Shown here: positions 1 to 7,134 of the stretch, piece after piece | How positions within the stretch are numbered: position 1 is the first letter of the stretch | Layout: each line of letters opens with the position of its first letter | IMG/VR virus record: IMGVR_UViG_3300030419_006277 | Location: 47,294-87,026 of that record | Source of the DNA: a virus | Reading direction: 5' to 3' (one strand) | DNA: 39,733 nt | The notes under the pieces: generated by a model | Told to the model about the DNA's origin: nothing | The model's input: only the letters and a program-made list of their open reading frames with translations | Databases searched by the model: none | Translations under genes and position numbers: made by a program

Positions 1-2
1 CT

Positions 3-200
3 GATCTGGACTTTTGGTATGCCCCTAGTAATTATCATTATTGCGAGGAAAGGCTTGGTAAACTTAAAAGATGGATGCAGCAGGGTACTTACTCTTTTGA
101 ATTCTCATCCTCGGACTTAGTTAAAAATTATTTAGACAATGGAAAATCCTGCGGCCAAGAATTTCGTACAAGAATATGTCAGCAACATGCGATGGGATAA
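3..200 (+). CDS. partial CDS, C-terminal end of an unknown protein
   Basis: An open frame enters from the left edge and ends with TAA at 198-200, giving 65 residues without a start. The composition is rich in Tyr, Trp, Cys and charged residues (it begins DLDFWYAPSNYHYCEERLG), which looks like real coding sequence. Its 3' end overlaps the start of the next plus-strand gene by about 60 bases in another frame, a larger overlap than usual here. Family not recognised. Confidence 0.5.
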   Translation, partial: DLDFWYAPSNYHYCEERLGKLKRWMQQGTYSFEFSSSDLVKNYLDNGKSCGQEFRTRICQQHAMG

Positions 201-360
201 TGAGATAACTGGTGAAAGCAAGAATGCCAAGCTTGATAGGGAGATGCAGGAGCGTTATAAGCATCACTGGCCTGCTGGGGGCGATAAAGCTATGTACGGA
301 ACAGTAGATGACACTCTTGCTGGCAAGATTAACGACGGTCGTTTTCCTCCGATTGTGTAG
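139..360 (+). CDS. hypothetical protein, 73 aa
   Basis: Small charged protein (MENPAAKNFVQEYVSNMRW...) with an ATG start and TAG stop. It is hydrophilic, with no signal peptide or membrane segment. It ends 6 bases before the convergent prolyl-hydroxylase gene. No family is recognised. It could be a small virion protein or an early protein; the sequence does not say. Confidence 0.55.
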   Translation: MENPAAKNFVQEYVSNMRWDNEITGESKNAKLDREMQERYKHHWPAGGDKAMYGTVDDTLAGKINDGRFPPIV

Positions 361-366
361 TGAAGA

Positions 367-1170
367 TTAGATTAGACTCCAACTTCTCCACCACTTGGTT
401 ATTACATACTTATTATTTTGCACTGGTGGCAATGCTTCATGCATTGTTTTATAGTTTGGGACTCCGTTACGATATAAGTTATTCCAGGCTAACAACATAC
501 CTTCTTTCGGTTTTACTTTTAACTTAAGGTGTTTGAAATAGGTTTCACCACCTTCCTCTACGTCGTTTAAGTAGATCATACTTGTCCAAGTTCTTTGTCC
601 CATCCATTCGCAATAAGTTTTACATTCTTTAATTGCTAAAGGTGGGAAAAAATCATAATGTTCTTTGTAAAATTCTCCAGGTAAATACTTTTGCGCTTGC
701 ATAACTTCTCCGAGAAATGGGCGCAAGTCCAGTATGTCTGCAAGTTTTCTGTCTACATCTAAGTAAAAAGGATTGTCAAAATAGTGCAAGTCAGCGGTTG
801 AGCTGGTTCGATAATCTGAGACATGGCACGTATCATTAGTATCTGAAACTGTAGATTTTCTTAGATTCTTATCTATAATCTCTCGTAATTTTTCACATTC
901 TTCTTTAGTTAGAAAATTATCATATGAGTAAAGCTGAGTAAAAGGATAATATATTCTTTTCGCATCAGGATTTTTTGTTATTGCATTGTTATAAAACTCT
1001 TTATATTTGATTCTTTTTGGCGAAGGTTTAAAAGCGCATAATTCTATTAATTGATTAATATCACTATCTTCAAGTTTATAAAGTTCTTTGAATGTTCTAA
1101 TTGTTTGTGTTTTACTTACGCCGCCTACTGCGGCTCTCATGAATTCTAAAGCAACATTACTATCTATCAT
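367..1170 (-). CDS. prolyl 4-hydroxylase-like 2OG-Fe(II) oxygenase
   Basis: A 267-residue protein whose C-terminal two thirds match the P4H alpha-subunit catalytic fold. Visible iron ligands are H171 and D173 (EHYDFF) and the distal H244 (TMHEALP). K254 lies exactly ten residues after H244, the position of the 2-oxoglutarate-binding lysine in P4H enzymes. The conserved strand leading to 'MIYLND' and 'EGGETYF' at about 198-212 is also typical. The expected reaction is O2- and 2OG-dependent hydroxylation of a proline or another side chain; the substrate is unknown. The N-terminal ~75 residues are lysine-rich and not recognised. It is one of four 2OG oxygenases in the window and the only one on the minus strand, apart from the trio at 14069-15824. 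Confidence 0.88.
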   Translation of the reverse strand: MIDSNVALEFMRAAVGGVSKTQTIRTFKELYKLEDSDINQLIELCAFKPSPKRIKYKEFYNNAITKNPDAKRIYYPFTQLYSYDNFLTKEECEKLREIIDKNLRKSTVSDTNDTCHVSDYRTSSTADLHYFDNPFYLDVDRKLADILDLRPFLGEVMQAQKYLPGEFYKEHYDFFPPLAIKECKTYCEWMGQRTWTSMIYLNDVEEGGETYFKHLKLKVKPKEGMLLAWNNLYRNGVPNYKTMHEALPPVQNNKYVITKWWRSWSLI

Positions 1171-1221
1171 TTTTAGATAATATTTGGATTACAATGTAAT
1201 TGTTGGTAGTTATCCCTAAAA

Positions 1222-1395
1222 GTGGAATTTGTCGTCTTAAGCTTCATTGTACTCTTTGGAGGGAGCTATAGTGCAGGAACGATTCTATTAGGTCGCAACG
1301 CACGTCTAAACAAAGATTATGACACCAAGTCCAGGCAGTCACTTACAGCGTTACATTCGGGAAAGGTTGCCAGCGTTAGTACCTGGCGTTTTTGA
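1222..1395 (+). CDS. possible small membrane protein, GTG start
   Basis: A 57-residue frame starting at GTG has an N-terminal hydrophobic stretch (VEFVVLSFIVLFGGSYSAG) followed by a basic hydrophilic tail, the layout of a single-span membrane protein. It fills an otherwise empty gap, lies 5' of nblA and the lysozyme gene, and overlaps the next small frame by 77 bases. No Shine-Dalgarno sequence is evident. A holin- or spanin-like role is conceivable from the layout near a lysozyme, but only as a guess. Confidence 0.35.
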   Translation: MEFVVLSFIVLFGGSYSAGTILLGRNARLNKDYDTKSRQSLTALHSGKVASVSTWRF

Positions 1396-1486
1396 AGGTA
1401 TTAAGGATATCCCTTATTACGCTGTTGATCAGCGTGGGGAGCCTCTAAAAGAGCCAGATTCTTGTCCTTCTATTGATCGCTGTTAG
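1319..1486 (+). CDS. small hypothetical protein, 55 aa
   Basis: ATG-started frame encoding 55 residues (MTPSPGSHLQRYIRERLPAL...), hydrophilic and proline-containing, with no lipobox or membrane segment. It is out of frame with the preceding GTG frame and overlaps it by 77 bases. A short perfect hairpin (ATCGCT-GTT-AGCGAT, 1476-1490) sits across its stop codon. Family not recognised. It has ordinary amino-acid use and is at least as credible as the frame it overlaps. Confidence 0.45.
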   Translation: MTPSPGSHLQRYIRERLPALVPGVFEGIKDIPYYAVDQRGEPLKEPDSCPSIDRC

Positions 1487-1518
1487 CGATTTATTGATCT
1501 TCTGTGTATCGCTGGTAA

Positions 1519-1526
1519 TATAAATA
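1519..1526 (+). promoter_or_regulatory. TATAAATA late-promoter-like box upstream of nblA
   Basis: The octamer TATAAATA, the consensus of T4-type late promoters, lies 18 bases before the nblA start codon. This would give a transcript with a leader of only about 10 bases. AT-rich DNA produces such octamers by chance, and no sigma-gp55 homologue is visible in the window. Confidence 0.3.
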
Positions 1527-1543
1527 TATAGTTTTGGCTGTTT

Positions 1544-1759
1544 ATGGATGCAATAGAGCTTCCAGTTGATGTTGAATTTTCAATTCACGCAGCTTCTTTG
1601 GCGATTCAAAACCTTGATAGGACTGAGTTGGAAGAGGCTTTCATCGAAATCCTCCATCAAAAAGCCTTGGATCGTCAAATGTTTTATGGCGTCCTAAAAG
1701 ACCACGGCATAGACGCCGACATTAAATTCAACCTCTCCACTGTTGGGCAGATTTCTTAA
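1544..1759 (+). CDS. nblA: NblA-like phycobilisome degradation adaptor
   Basis: A 71-residue protein with the NblA pattern: ELPVDVEFSIHAASLAI, then a Leu/Arg turn (NLDRTELEEAFIEIL), then a second amphipathic helix HQKALDRQMFYGVLKD. Cyanobacterial NblA (about 55-65 residues) is a helix-hairpin dimer that binds phycobiliprotein and hands the phycobilisome to the Clp protease. The start, the conserved E-F and the I-L-H-Q stretch match my knowledge of the family. The phage copy would dismantle the host light-harvesting antenna during infection and release amino acids. It sits directly before a virion-like gene and the lysozyme gene, so it may be expressed late. A TATAAATA box precedes it. Confidence 0.78.
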   Translation: MDAIELPVDVEFSIHAASLAIQNLDRTELEEAFIEILHQKALDRQMFYGVLKDHGIDADIKFNLSTVGQIS

Positions 1760-1764
1760 ATACC

Positions 1765-2151
1765 ATGGCTACTCGCACTTTTTCCGGCACTTTAGATACT
1801 TTTGAAAAGGACTCTGCGGCAGCTGAGATTACTTATCTTGGTCAAACTGCTGGGGGCAACTCTTCCGATCAAATAAGAGCCTTCCGTGTAAATCCAGGTG
1901 GCACTGGCGACATTAAAGTCACAATTGATAGTTCTAATGCACTAGCGAATATCGAAATCTTTCAAGAGGATGCTTACGCAACTGGGAATCCTCCTACTGG
2001 TTATCAGAAGTATTACAACATTGCAAAAGCTGGTAGAGGTAAAGGAGCTGTTGGTGTAACAGTTACTGACGCAGCTAAGAACTATGTTGTATTAATGGGT
2101 TTAGACGGCTATTCTGAAGTGAATTACAACGGAAACGTAGTTGTCCCATAA
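1765..2151 (+). CDS. hypothetical beta-rich protein, possibly virion-associated
   Basis: A 128-residue protein rich in Gly, Thr, Val and Asn (MATRTFSGTLDTFEKDSAAA...) with alternating hydrophobic residues that suggest a beta-sandwich. It starts 5 bases after the nblA stop, and its last 11 bases overlap the TTG start of the lysozyme gene, so the three are probably co-transcribed. Family not recognised; a decoration or fibre-associated protein would fit the composition. Confidence 0.6.
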   Translation: MATRTFSGTLDTFEKDSAAAEITYLGQTAGGNSSDQIRAFRVNPGGTGDIKVTIDSSNALANIEIFQEDAYATGNPPTGYQKYYNIAKAGRGKGAVGVTVTDAAKNYVVLMGLDGYSEVNYNGNVVVP

Positions 2152-2890
2152 GAAGACTAATTCTCGAGAAGATAAGTTAAAATATCCATTTTTTACTGAT
2201 AAAGGTTTTGAATTAATTAAGAGAACGACTCTTCCTAGAACTGATATAGGAATGGGTCGTTATGCGTCTTATAAAGATTATGGTGATATGGCTTGGTATA
2301 TCGGTTATGGGAGTACCACCATTAATGGTAGGGCTTTGCTAGCAAGTGATAAAGCAACTAGAGAAGAGATAGAGAAAGAGTTTGAAAAGGATTTAAAGGA
2401 ATTTTCTAATCTTGTAAAAGAGTACGTTTTTGTCCCTCTTAATAATAATAGAAGAGCCGCTATTTTAAGTTTTGCTTACAGTATTGGTCTTTCTTCATTT
2501 AAGACTTGTCGTCTCTTGGAGTTGATAAATGAAAGAGCCTCAAAAAACAAGTTGATTAGAGAATGGAGTCCCTATATAAATCGTATATGGCAATCAGGTG
2601 GAGATTTAATGATTACTAAAAGACGTTTAGAACTTGATACTTATTTAGCAGCTAGTAAAGAGATTCCTACGCTAATTCCTCATCGTTGTCATGTTCAGGG
2701 TAAGAAATGCTTATTGAACTTGGTTGAGACTTATAATGGGGCTCCCAATCAGTTGAAAGCAATTGAATATCTTGAGAAAAAGTTAGCTGTTTTTGATCCG
2801 TCGGGTCAAGTTTTAAAACGTTTTTTTCGTTATTGGTCTCAGAAGCCCACTGGTCTAGGATCTTTGCCGCATCCGGTTCAAAATGAGTGA
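2141..2890 (+). CDS. divergent GH24-type lysozyme (endolysin)
   Basis: A 249-residue protein with a T4-lysozyme-like core: KGFELIKR near 21-28, WYIGYG at 52-57, an RRAAILSFAYSIG helix near 104-117 with FKTCRLLELIN following, and an RRLELDTYL region. It should cleave peptidoglycan for host lysis. It departs from the usual E-x8-D-x5-T spacing: the Glu-to-Asp distance is about twice normal and Tyr53 stands where the family has Thr. A C-terminal extension of about 70 residues follows the core. The only available start is TTG, since TAG lies just upstream, and it overlaps the previous gene. The last 224 bases overlap a gene on the opposite strand. Confidence 0.75.
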   Translation: MSHKKTNSREDKLKYPFFTDKGFELIKRTTLPRTDIGMGRYASYKDYGDMAWYIGYGSTTINGRALLASDKATREEIEKEFEKDLKEFSNLVKEYVFVPLNNNRRAAILSFAYSIGLSSFKTCRLLELINERASKNKLIREWSPYINRIWQSGGDLMITKRRLELDTYLAASKEIPTLIPHRCHVQGKKCLLNLVETYNGAPNQLKAIEYLEKKLAVFDPSGQVLKRFFRYWSQKPTGLGSLPHPVQNE

Positions 2891-2957
2891 GCATATCGAT
2901 TGCATCAATTAATTGAAGTTCAGGTGTATAGTTTTCTAGGAATTCATCGTAATTCAT
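2667..2957 (-). CDS. hypothetical acidic protein antisense to lysozyme 3' end
   Basis: A 96-residue acidic protein. Its start codon overlaps the stop of the upstream DUF1599-like gene in the ATGA arrangement (2954-2957), good evidence for translational coupling. The N-terminal half (YDEFLENYTPELQLIDAIDM) looks like a normal folded helical segment. The C-terminal half lies antisense to the lysozyme extension and is polar and low in complexity. Family not recognised. Confidence 0.55.
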   Translation of the reverse strand: MNYDEFLENYTPELQLIDAIDMLTHFEPDAAKILDQWASETNNEKNVLKLDPTDQKQLTFSQDIQLLSTDWEPHYKSQPSSISISYPEHDNDEELA

Positions 2958-3271
2958 TGAGAACCTTGTTTTAAACCAATTTTGAGAAGGATTAAATATC
3001 CAATCAAGTCCATTATGACATCTTCATCTTCTGCTAGTAGTCCTGCTCCCTTTTGAATTCTGTTGAGTTTATCGTCGATCCTTACAAGTAATTGTTCTAT
3101 TGCACTCGATTTACTAAAAATTCTAGTTGGTTGAAGAGCTGAGTTACCATACTTTTGATTTTTATAAAGAAGTAGTTCCTTAACATCTTCACATACCGTC
3201 TTTATAGCTTGTTGTGTTTCTGTCATGTTAGCTGCTAATACAATGGAAGTATGCAAACCCAGTTTAGACAT
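2954..3271 (-). CDS. DUF1599/Nmad1-like small protein
   Basis: A 105-residue protein with the pattern LYKNQKYGNSALQPTRIF, LLVRIDDKLNRIQ and DVIMDLIGYLILLKI. These are the three conserved segments of the DUF1599 family (nucleotide-modification-associated domain 1), an all-helical MazG-like fold common in phages. A role around nucleotides is suggested by the family name, not shown here. Met16 (codon at about 3226) is an equally good start and would remove the head overlap with the small plus-strand frame at 3251. It is the first gene of a minus-strand pair. Confidence 0.7.
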   Translation of the reverse strand: MSKLGLHTSIVLAANMTETQQAIKTVCEDVKELLLYKNQKYGNSALQPTRIFSKSSAIEQLLVRIDDKLNRIQKGAGLLAEDEDVIMDLIGYLILLKIGLKQGSQ

Positions 3272-3400
3272 AGTTACGAAGTTGACAATCGTTACAGGGG
3301 CCTTGGCCGGGCGGCTGATGCATCTAATGCTCAGAATTTTTTAAAAACTTATATTACACGGTTACAAGATTCAGGTTTTCCTCGACCAAAAATTACTTAA
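3251..3400 (+). CDS. small hypothetical protein, 49 aa
   Basis: This ATG frame fills the gap between two minus-strand genes almost exactly. It begins 21 bases inside the 5' end of the DUF1599 gene and its TAA overlaps the end of the Dam-like gene. The product is basic and hydrophilic (MQTQFRHSYEVDNRYRGLGR...), with aromatic and arginine-rich content that is unusual for a chance frame in AT-rich DNA. It is a lone plus-strand gene in a minus-strand block. It could also be the remnant of a longer gene. Confidence 0.4.
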   Translation: MQTQFRHSYEVDNRYRGLGRAADASNAQNFLKTYITRLQDSGFPRPKIT

Positions 3401-4026
3401 GAAATTACTCTACCAATATTAGAAAAGATCTCTTCAAATTTTTTCGTTTGTTCAAATCCGTATTGTAGAGAAGGTAAGTAGATAAAGAATCCCCAAGAAA
3501 TTGGTGATTTAAGAGTAAATAATTTTTCTCCATGGATAAGATTGGCTTTTTTTGTTGGGATACAAATCGGGTAATCCCACATCTCTGGACACAGCCTCAT
3601 CATTTCTGAATAAGTACTGAAGAATAAAGCTTCTGGGATATTTCTTAATTTCCATTCTCTTATGAGCCTGCGAAACCAGATTATGGAGGGGGCTTTTGAT
3701 GATGGACCAGCACGCGAGCTCCATCTCCAAGTTCCTCTTTCTTTATTAAACGAGCAGCGGCCATAAGTAGGTGGGAATAGATAGGTTTTCCCAGTCCATG
3801 GGGCTTCTATATTTAATCCATCGTCTTTTAAAGTGTATATTTTTTTCGCTCTTAAAAATTCAGCATTTGCATGATGAGTAGAGCATGGATCTAAGTCAAT
3901 ATCGCCTAATAAAGCGGATATATAAGGAATAAATTCACAAGGGGTAAGCCAATCATGACTTATGTGAGCTACTCGTCCTATTAAAAACTTGTAGTCTTCC
4001 CAGGTTAGTTTTTTCTTTTTTTTCAC
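3397..4026 (-). CDS. phage Dam-type N6-adenine methyltransferase-like, altered catalytic motif
   Basis: A 209-residue protein resembling the phage Dam family (PF05869). HDWLTPCEFIPYISALLGDI is followed by DLDPCS (44-49), NAEFLRAKKIYTLKDDGL and W..GKTYLFPPTYG (to residue 89). In active relatives the last segment is [ND]PPY; here it reads F-P-P-T-Y, with the Asn/Asp replaced by Phe and a Thr inserted before Tyr. The middle region (SSRAGPSSKAPSIIWFRRLI) and the later 'FFSTYSEMMRLCPEMW' also fit the family layout. It could be inactive, a DNA-binding remnant, or a subfamily using a different motif. Its start overlaps the stop of the upstream gene by 4 bases. Confidence 0.68.
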   Translation of the reverse strand: MKKKKKLTWEDYKFLIGRVAHISHDWLTPCEFIPYISALLGDIDLDPCSTHHANAEFLRAKKIYTLKDDGLNIEAPWTGKTYLFPPTYGRCSFNKERGTWRWSSRAGPSSKAPSIIWFRRLIREWKLRNIPEALFFSTYSEMMRLCPEMWDYPICIPTKKANLIHGEKLFTLKSPISWGFFIYLPSLQYGFEQTKKFEEIFSNIGRVIS

Positions 4027-4430
4027 ATCTGTGTGAAATTAGCTCCTTCACAATCAATTTTGTAGTGAACTAGTGACATTTTTTCTTTATCTTGAATGAT
4101 AAATAAGGCTTCTTTTTCTGGTTCTATTGCTTCTGATCTATTTATTGCATTTTTTAGTACATCCGCAACTCCACTCATATCTCGCTTATTAAAGTCATCA
4201 ACAGCTATTTTCAGTGCTTCTAAATTTAGATAGAACATACTTTTTTTCTCATCTATAGCATCTGGAACATAAACCATTGCTCCAGGTCCTTCATTTTTAT
4301 GGAATCCTTTGTAAAATTCGCACATATCTGCACATATGCGCTCAACTGTAAGTTTCATCAAAGTTGCTTCATCTTCTCCCGTGACACTCCTCATGAGTTG
4401 CTTTACAAGTCTGTCTCTCCTACTGGCCAT
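4023..4430 (-). CDS. hypothetical protein, 135 aa
   Basis: A soluble, mostly helical protein (MASRRDRLVKQLMRSVTGED...) with mixed charge and a basic N terminus. It ends in the ATGA overlap with the Dam-like gene, so the two are coupled. It contains two cysteine-bearing segments (ICADMCEFYKGF) but no recognisable zinc motif. No family assigned. Confidence 0.7.
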   Translation of the reverse strand: MASRRDRLVKQLMRSVTGEDEATLMKLTVERICADMCEFYKGFHKNEGPGAMVYVPDAIDEKKSMFYLNLEALKIAVDDFNKRDMSGVADVLKNAINRSEAIEPEKEALFIIQDKEKMSLVHYKIDCEGANFTQM

Positions 4431-4455
4431 AAAATTCTCCTGATACCTTAGCTTA

Positions 4456-5049
4456 TCAAGTTTTTTGCTTAATTACAGCCTCTTTTGGGATTTCTATCTT
4501 AATTAAGTTGCCTAGACCTGATTTTTTGAGTGTTTCTAGTAATTTTGGGAGTGGCCTATAAAGAACAACTGCTTTTTGCATATTCCCAATTTTCTTAATT
4601 AGTTTTCCATTTCCGTCTCGTAATTTAGTTAATTCTCCTTGTCTAATTAAATATTCTGCTACACATCGATAACGGCGCTTTTCAGCTAAATTGATTTCCG
4701 GATACCGGTCGCAGATAGTGCTTGTTTTCATGTCACTGAAAGTAAGTCGAATTTGATCTGCTAGTGATAATCCCAGCATGAGATCAGTGGTACTCGTTTC
4801 ATAACTACAAACAAGCTCCAAGTATCTTCGGAGGTCTGCAGTTTCAAAACTTCCAGAGGGTGGTATAAAGATCTCTGTTTGTGTAATTAACGATTGACAA
4901 AGAGTTTCTTTGTAGTTTTCTACCGTTACAGATTCAATGTCTAAATCTACAAAGCGGTAACTTTGATAAACATTAGCTTTATCTTCACTGGGTTCATAAT
5001 TGGTTTGTTGTAATAGGTCTAACCAATCCTCGTTAATGCTCTCTGTCAT
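4456..5049 (-). CDS. hypothetical protein with possible winged-helix segment
   Basis: A 197-residue protein. The C-terminal half (ERRYRCVAEYLIRQGELTKLRDGNGKLIKKIG, roughly 125-160) resembles a winged helix with a basic beta-wing, and the tail is lysine-rich. The N terminus is acidic. Its start overlaps the stop of the upstream gene by 4 bases. A DNA-binding role is inferred only from this pattern. Confidence 0.65.
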   Translation of the reverse strand: MTESINEDWLDLLQQTNYEPSEDKANVYQSYRFVDLDIESVTVENYKETLCQSLITQTEIFIPPSGSFETADLRRYLELVCSYETSTTDLMLGLSLADQIRLTFSDMKTSTICDRYPEINLAEKRRYRCVAEYLIRQGELTKLRDGNGKLIKKIGNMQKAVVLYRPLPKLLETLKKSGLGNLIKIEIPKEAVIKQKT

Positions 5050-5447
5050 TCGAGGACCTTATCTGAGGTGATCTTAGCTGAATTTTTATATTTGTCCCAT
5101 TGTATTTTGTGATCAATTAAAAGTACAAACTCGTAATACTCACGTATATCTGCCATGTGGTCTTTAATTGATACTACATGGTGCCATTGAGGACCGTGTA
5201 ATTCTTTCAATCGTTTTCTGCATTTTTCGATGGATCCTCCATAATTTTCTGCTTCCCATAGTGCTTTTGCGAACATTTGTTGTTGGTGAGTAAGTAGCGG
5301 TTTTAGTTCTTTAATGGACAAATTGGATATAAGGTCGCTAAACTCTGTTAGGAAAGGATATTCTTCACTATGCGCCGACCCATCACTTATGCTGAGTTGC
5401 TCCTCATTTTGGCGCTTCTCCCCGTTGGTGTCATTGGGGTTCAGCAT
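5046..5447 (-). CDS. hypothetical protein, 133 aa
   Basis: The first gene of the 4-gene minus-strand run ending at 3397. The N-terminal ~30 residues are polar and probably disordered. The rest is helical (LKPLLTHQQQMFAKALWEAE, then YGGSIEKCRKRLKELHGPQW) and looks like a helix-turn-helix arrangement. This recalls small terminase or replication-initiation proteins, but the match is too weak for a call. Confidence 0.65.
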   Translation of the reverse strand: MLNPNDTNGEKRQNEEQLSISDGSAHSEEYPFLTEFSDLISNLSIKELKPLLTHQQQMFAKALWEAENYGGSIEKCRKRLKELHGPQWHHVVSIKDHMADIREYYEFVLLIDHKIQWDKYKNSAKITSDKVLE

Positions 5448-5502
5448 TTACACGAGTTTGTGACAGATAGAATCAGTATAGAAGTTAAATTTAAATGAAG
5501 CT

Positions 5503-6072
5503 ATGGGTGGATCTAGACCCCCTGGACAAGTAGTAGTGATGCCAGAAAAGAAGCCTGCAGCGCAGACTTTTTTACAAATTACACCGCAATCAAGTTTTCA
5601 GGCTCTTGCGGATTCTCAGAAGCGTATAGAGGAGGAAACAAATAAGATCCAACAACAGCGTTATGACGAAGTAGGTACTCCTTCTGAAATAGGGGCACGT
5701 ATGGCTGGAAGAAGAGTACAAGAGGCAGCTTCATATTTAGCTTCTTTACCAACTGGGCAAGATAGACCTGTTGGATTCCAGAAAACTCCTAGACCTTTTG
5801 ATATCCAGTCTACTTCACAAGGGACAGCTACTGTTCCAACTACTCAGATAGCAGCAGCTCAACCAGGAATAACTACTCCTCCTGCCGTATCTTCTAAATT
5901 CCAACCAGCAGTTGATGCAGCTGCACTTCGGTTACAGAATGCCATGACTGCGTATACAAAAGCCAAGCAGAGAGCTGATACAGCTGGGCGTCCTCAAGGA
6001 ACTATTTCACCTACCCCAGAATGGGCGAAAATCGAAGATAAAGAATGGCAACCTAAACAGGTTAACGTTTAA
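5503..6072 (+). CDS. hypothetical Ala/Gln/Pro-rich protein, probably virion-associated
   Basis: A 189-residue low-complexity protein (MGGSRPPGQVVVMPEKKPAA...) with an Ala/Gln-rich helical section (FQALADSQKRIEEETNKIQQ) and a Thr/Pro/Ala-rich C terminus. The composition resembles the plus-strand late proteins at 8780 and 25581. It is an isolated plus-strand gene between two minus-strand blocks, and its stop overlaps the convergent gene at 6069 by 4 bases. Confidence 0.65.
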   Translation: MGGSRPPGQVVVMPEKKPAAQTFLQITPQSSFQALADSQKRIEEETNKIQQQRYDEVGTPSEIGARMAGRRVQEAASYLASLPTGQDRPVGFQKTPRPFDIQSTSQGTATVPTTQIAAAQPGITTPPAVSSKFQPAVDAAALRLQNAMTAYTKAKQRADTAGRPQGTISPTPEWAKIEDKEWQPKQVNV

Positions 6073-6749
6073 ACAGTAAGCAGAGAACCGAAGTCTAGAG
6101 TTTCATCTGCAGCAACAGTAATTGAGCCCCATTTTAGGGATTCATCAACTGTTTCATAGACATATCTCCAATCAAGTATAGAAACGTTAATTCCAATGGA
6201 GTAAGTTGTTTTTAAGTATCTAAAATCGTTTGTTATTAGAAAAATATAATCCCCTGGGTTGAGCGCTTTTGCAGGGTAATCTGGTTGTGCGAGTGTTCCA
6301 TCTTCATCTAAATAATCAATAGCACTTTCATCATATACATATCCTTGATCATTGATAGGTAGTTCTTCTCTTCTTTTATCTCTATCTATCCGATAAAATG
6401 AAAGTAATGTGTTTTTATTTGTTTTTTCTTCATAGGCAAATTGTGATTGTAATTGGGTGAATTGAATAAATCTTGGTTGAGTTAATTTTATTTTGAAGAA
6501 TGTTGTTACTTGACGAGTTAATCCACCATGCGTGTTATTTATAACTACTGTTCGAAATATACTATTAAAACTACCTAAATCGATAGGATCATTGAGATTA
6601 TCGCCGTGTCTTGCAGGTAATGGGTCGGAACCAAAGTAAGTTGTTGGGCCATATGCGGTAGGACCCGCACCACCAGTTGGGTATGACTCTACAGTTCCTA
6701 GATTATAAAATCCAAGATTATTCGGAATTGTTGTTAGAAACCTCGCCAT
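6069..6749 (-). CDS. hypothetical beta-sandwich protein (PPC-like)
   Basis: A 226-residue protein with NDPIDLGSFNS followed by a series of beta strands (TTFFKIKLTQPRFIQFTQL; GDYIFLITNDFRYLKTTYSI). This pattern recalls pre-peptidase C-terminal-type jelly-roll domains used in extracellular or virion attachment proteins. There is no signal peptide. Its 5' end overlaps the upstream gene by 32 bases. Structural function is an inference from fold-like patterning. Confidence 0.65.
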   Translation of the reverse strand: MARFLTTIPNNLGFYNLGTVESYPTGGAGPTAYGPTTYFGSDPLPARHGDNLNDPIDLGSFNSIFRTVVINNTHGGLTRQVTTFFKIKLTQPRFIQFTQLQSQFAYEEKTNKNTLLSFYRIDRDKRREELPINDQGYVYDESAIDYLDEDGTLAQPDYPAKALNPGDYIFLITNDFRYLKTTYSIGINVSILDWRYVYETVDESLKWGSITVAADETLDFGSLLTV

Positions 6750-7134
6750 ATTCTGCGGCTAGACCAGTATAGACGCCGTGCATAGGATGCTCGGGATTAT
6801 CTCTACCGGATTTCTTATATCGTTCATCCATTATTCTAACTCGCTCAGCCATAGCCTTAACTCCTTCTCGCCCCTGACTCTCTTCTGCAATTGTGGGGTA
6901 AGCTTTATAATCTAAAGCTTTTTCTAAAAAAGGCCTAACCATTTCTGCTTCTTCTTCTGTATTAAACCAAGCTGAGTAATGCATGCTTGCTCCTATGGAG
7001 ACTAAGGCTGCATATTGTTTTTCTTCTAGGTGATAGTTGCTAGGGATGACACTACTTTCCTTGAATACTACTTTGTTTCTTTTTGTAGTGTTCGAAGATG
7101 TTTCCGTGGTTGAGTCGGATTCTCTTAACTTCAT
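6718..7134 (-). CDS. hypothetical protein, 138 aa
   Basis: Charged soluble protein. The central part (LEEKQYAALVSIGASMHYSA, FNTEEEAEMVRPFLEKALDY) looks folded, while both ends are polar. The given ATG makes it overlap the end of the HNH-like gene by 83 bases. Met51 is the next methionine, so a shorter product is possible but would cut into the folded part. No family recognised. Confidence 0.6.
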   Translation of the reverse strand: MKLRESDSTTETSSNTTKRNKVVFKESSVIPSNYHLEEKQYAALVSIGASMHYSAWFNTEEEAEMVRPFLEKALDYKAYPTIAEESQGREGVKAMAERVRIMDERYKKSGRDNPEHPMHGVYTGLAAEYGEVSNNNSE

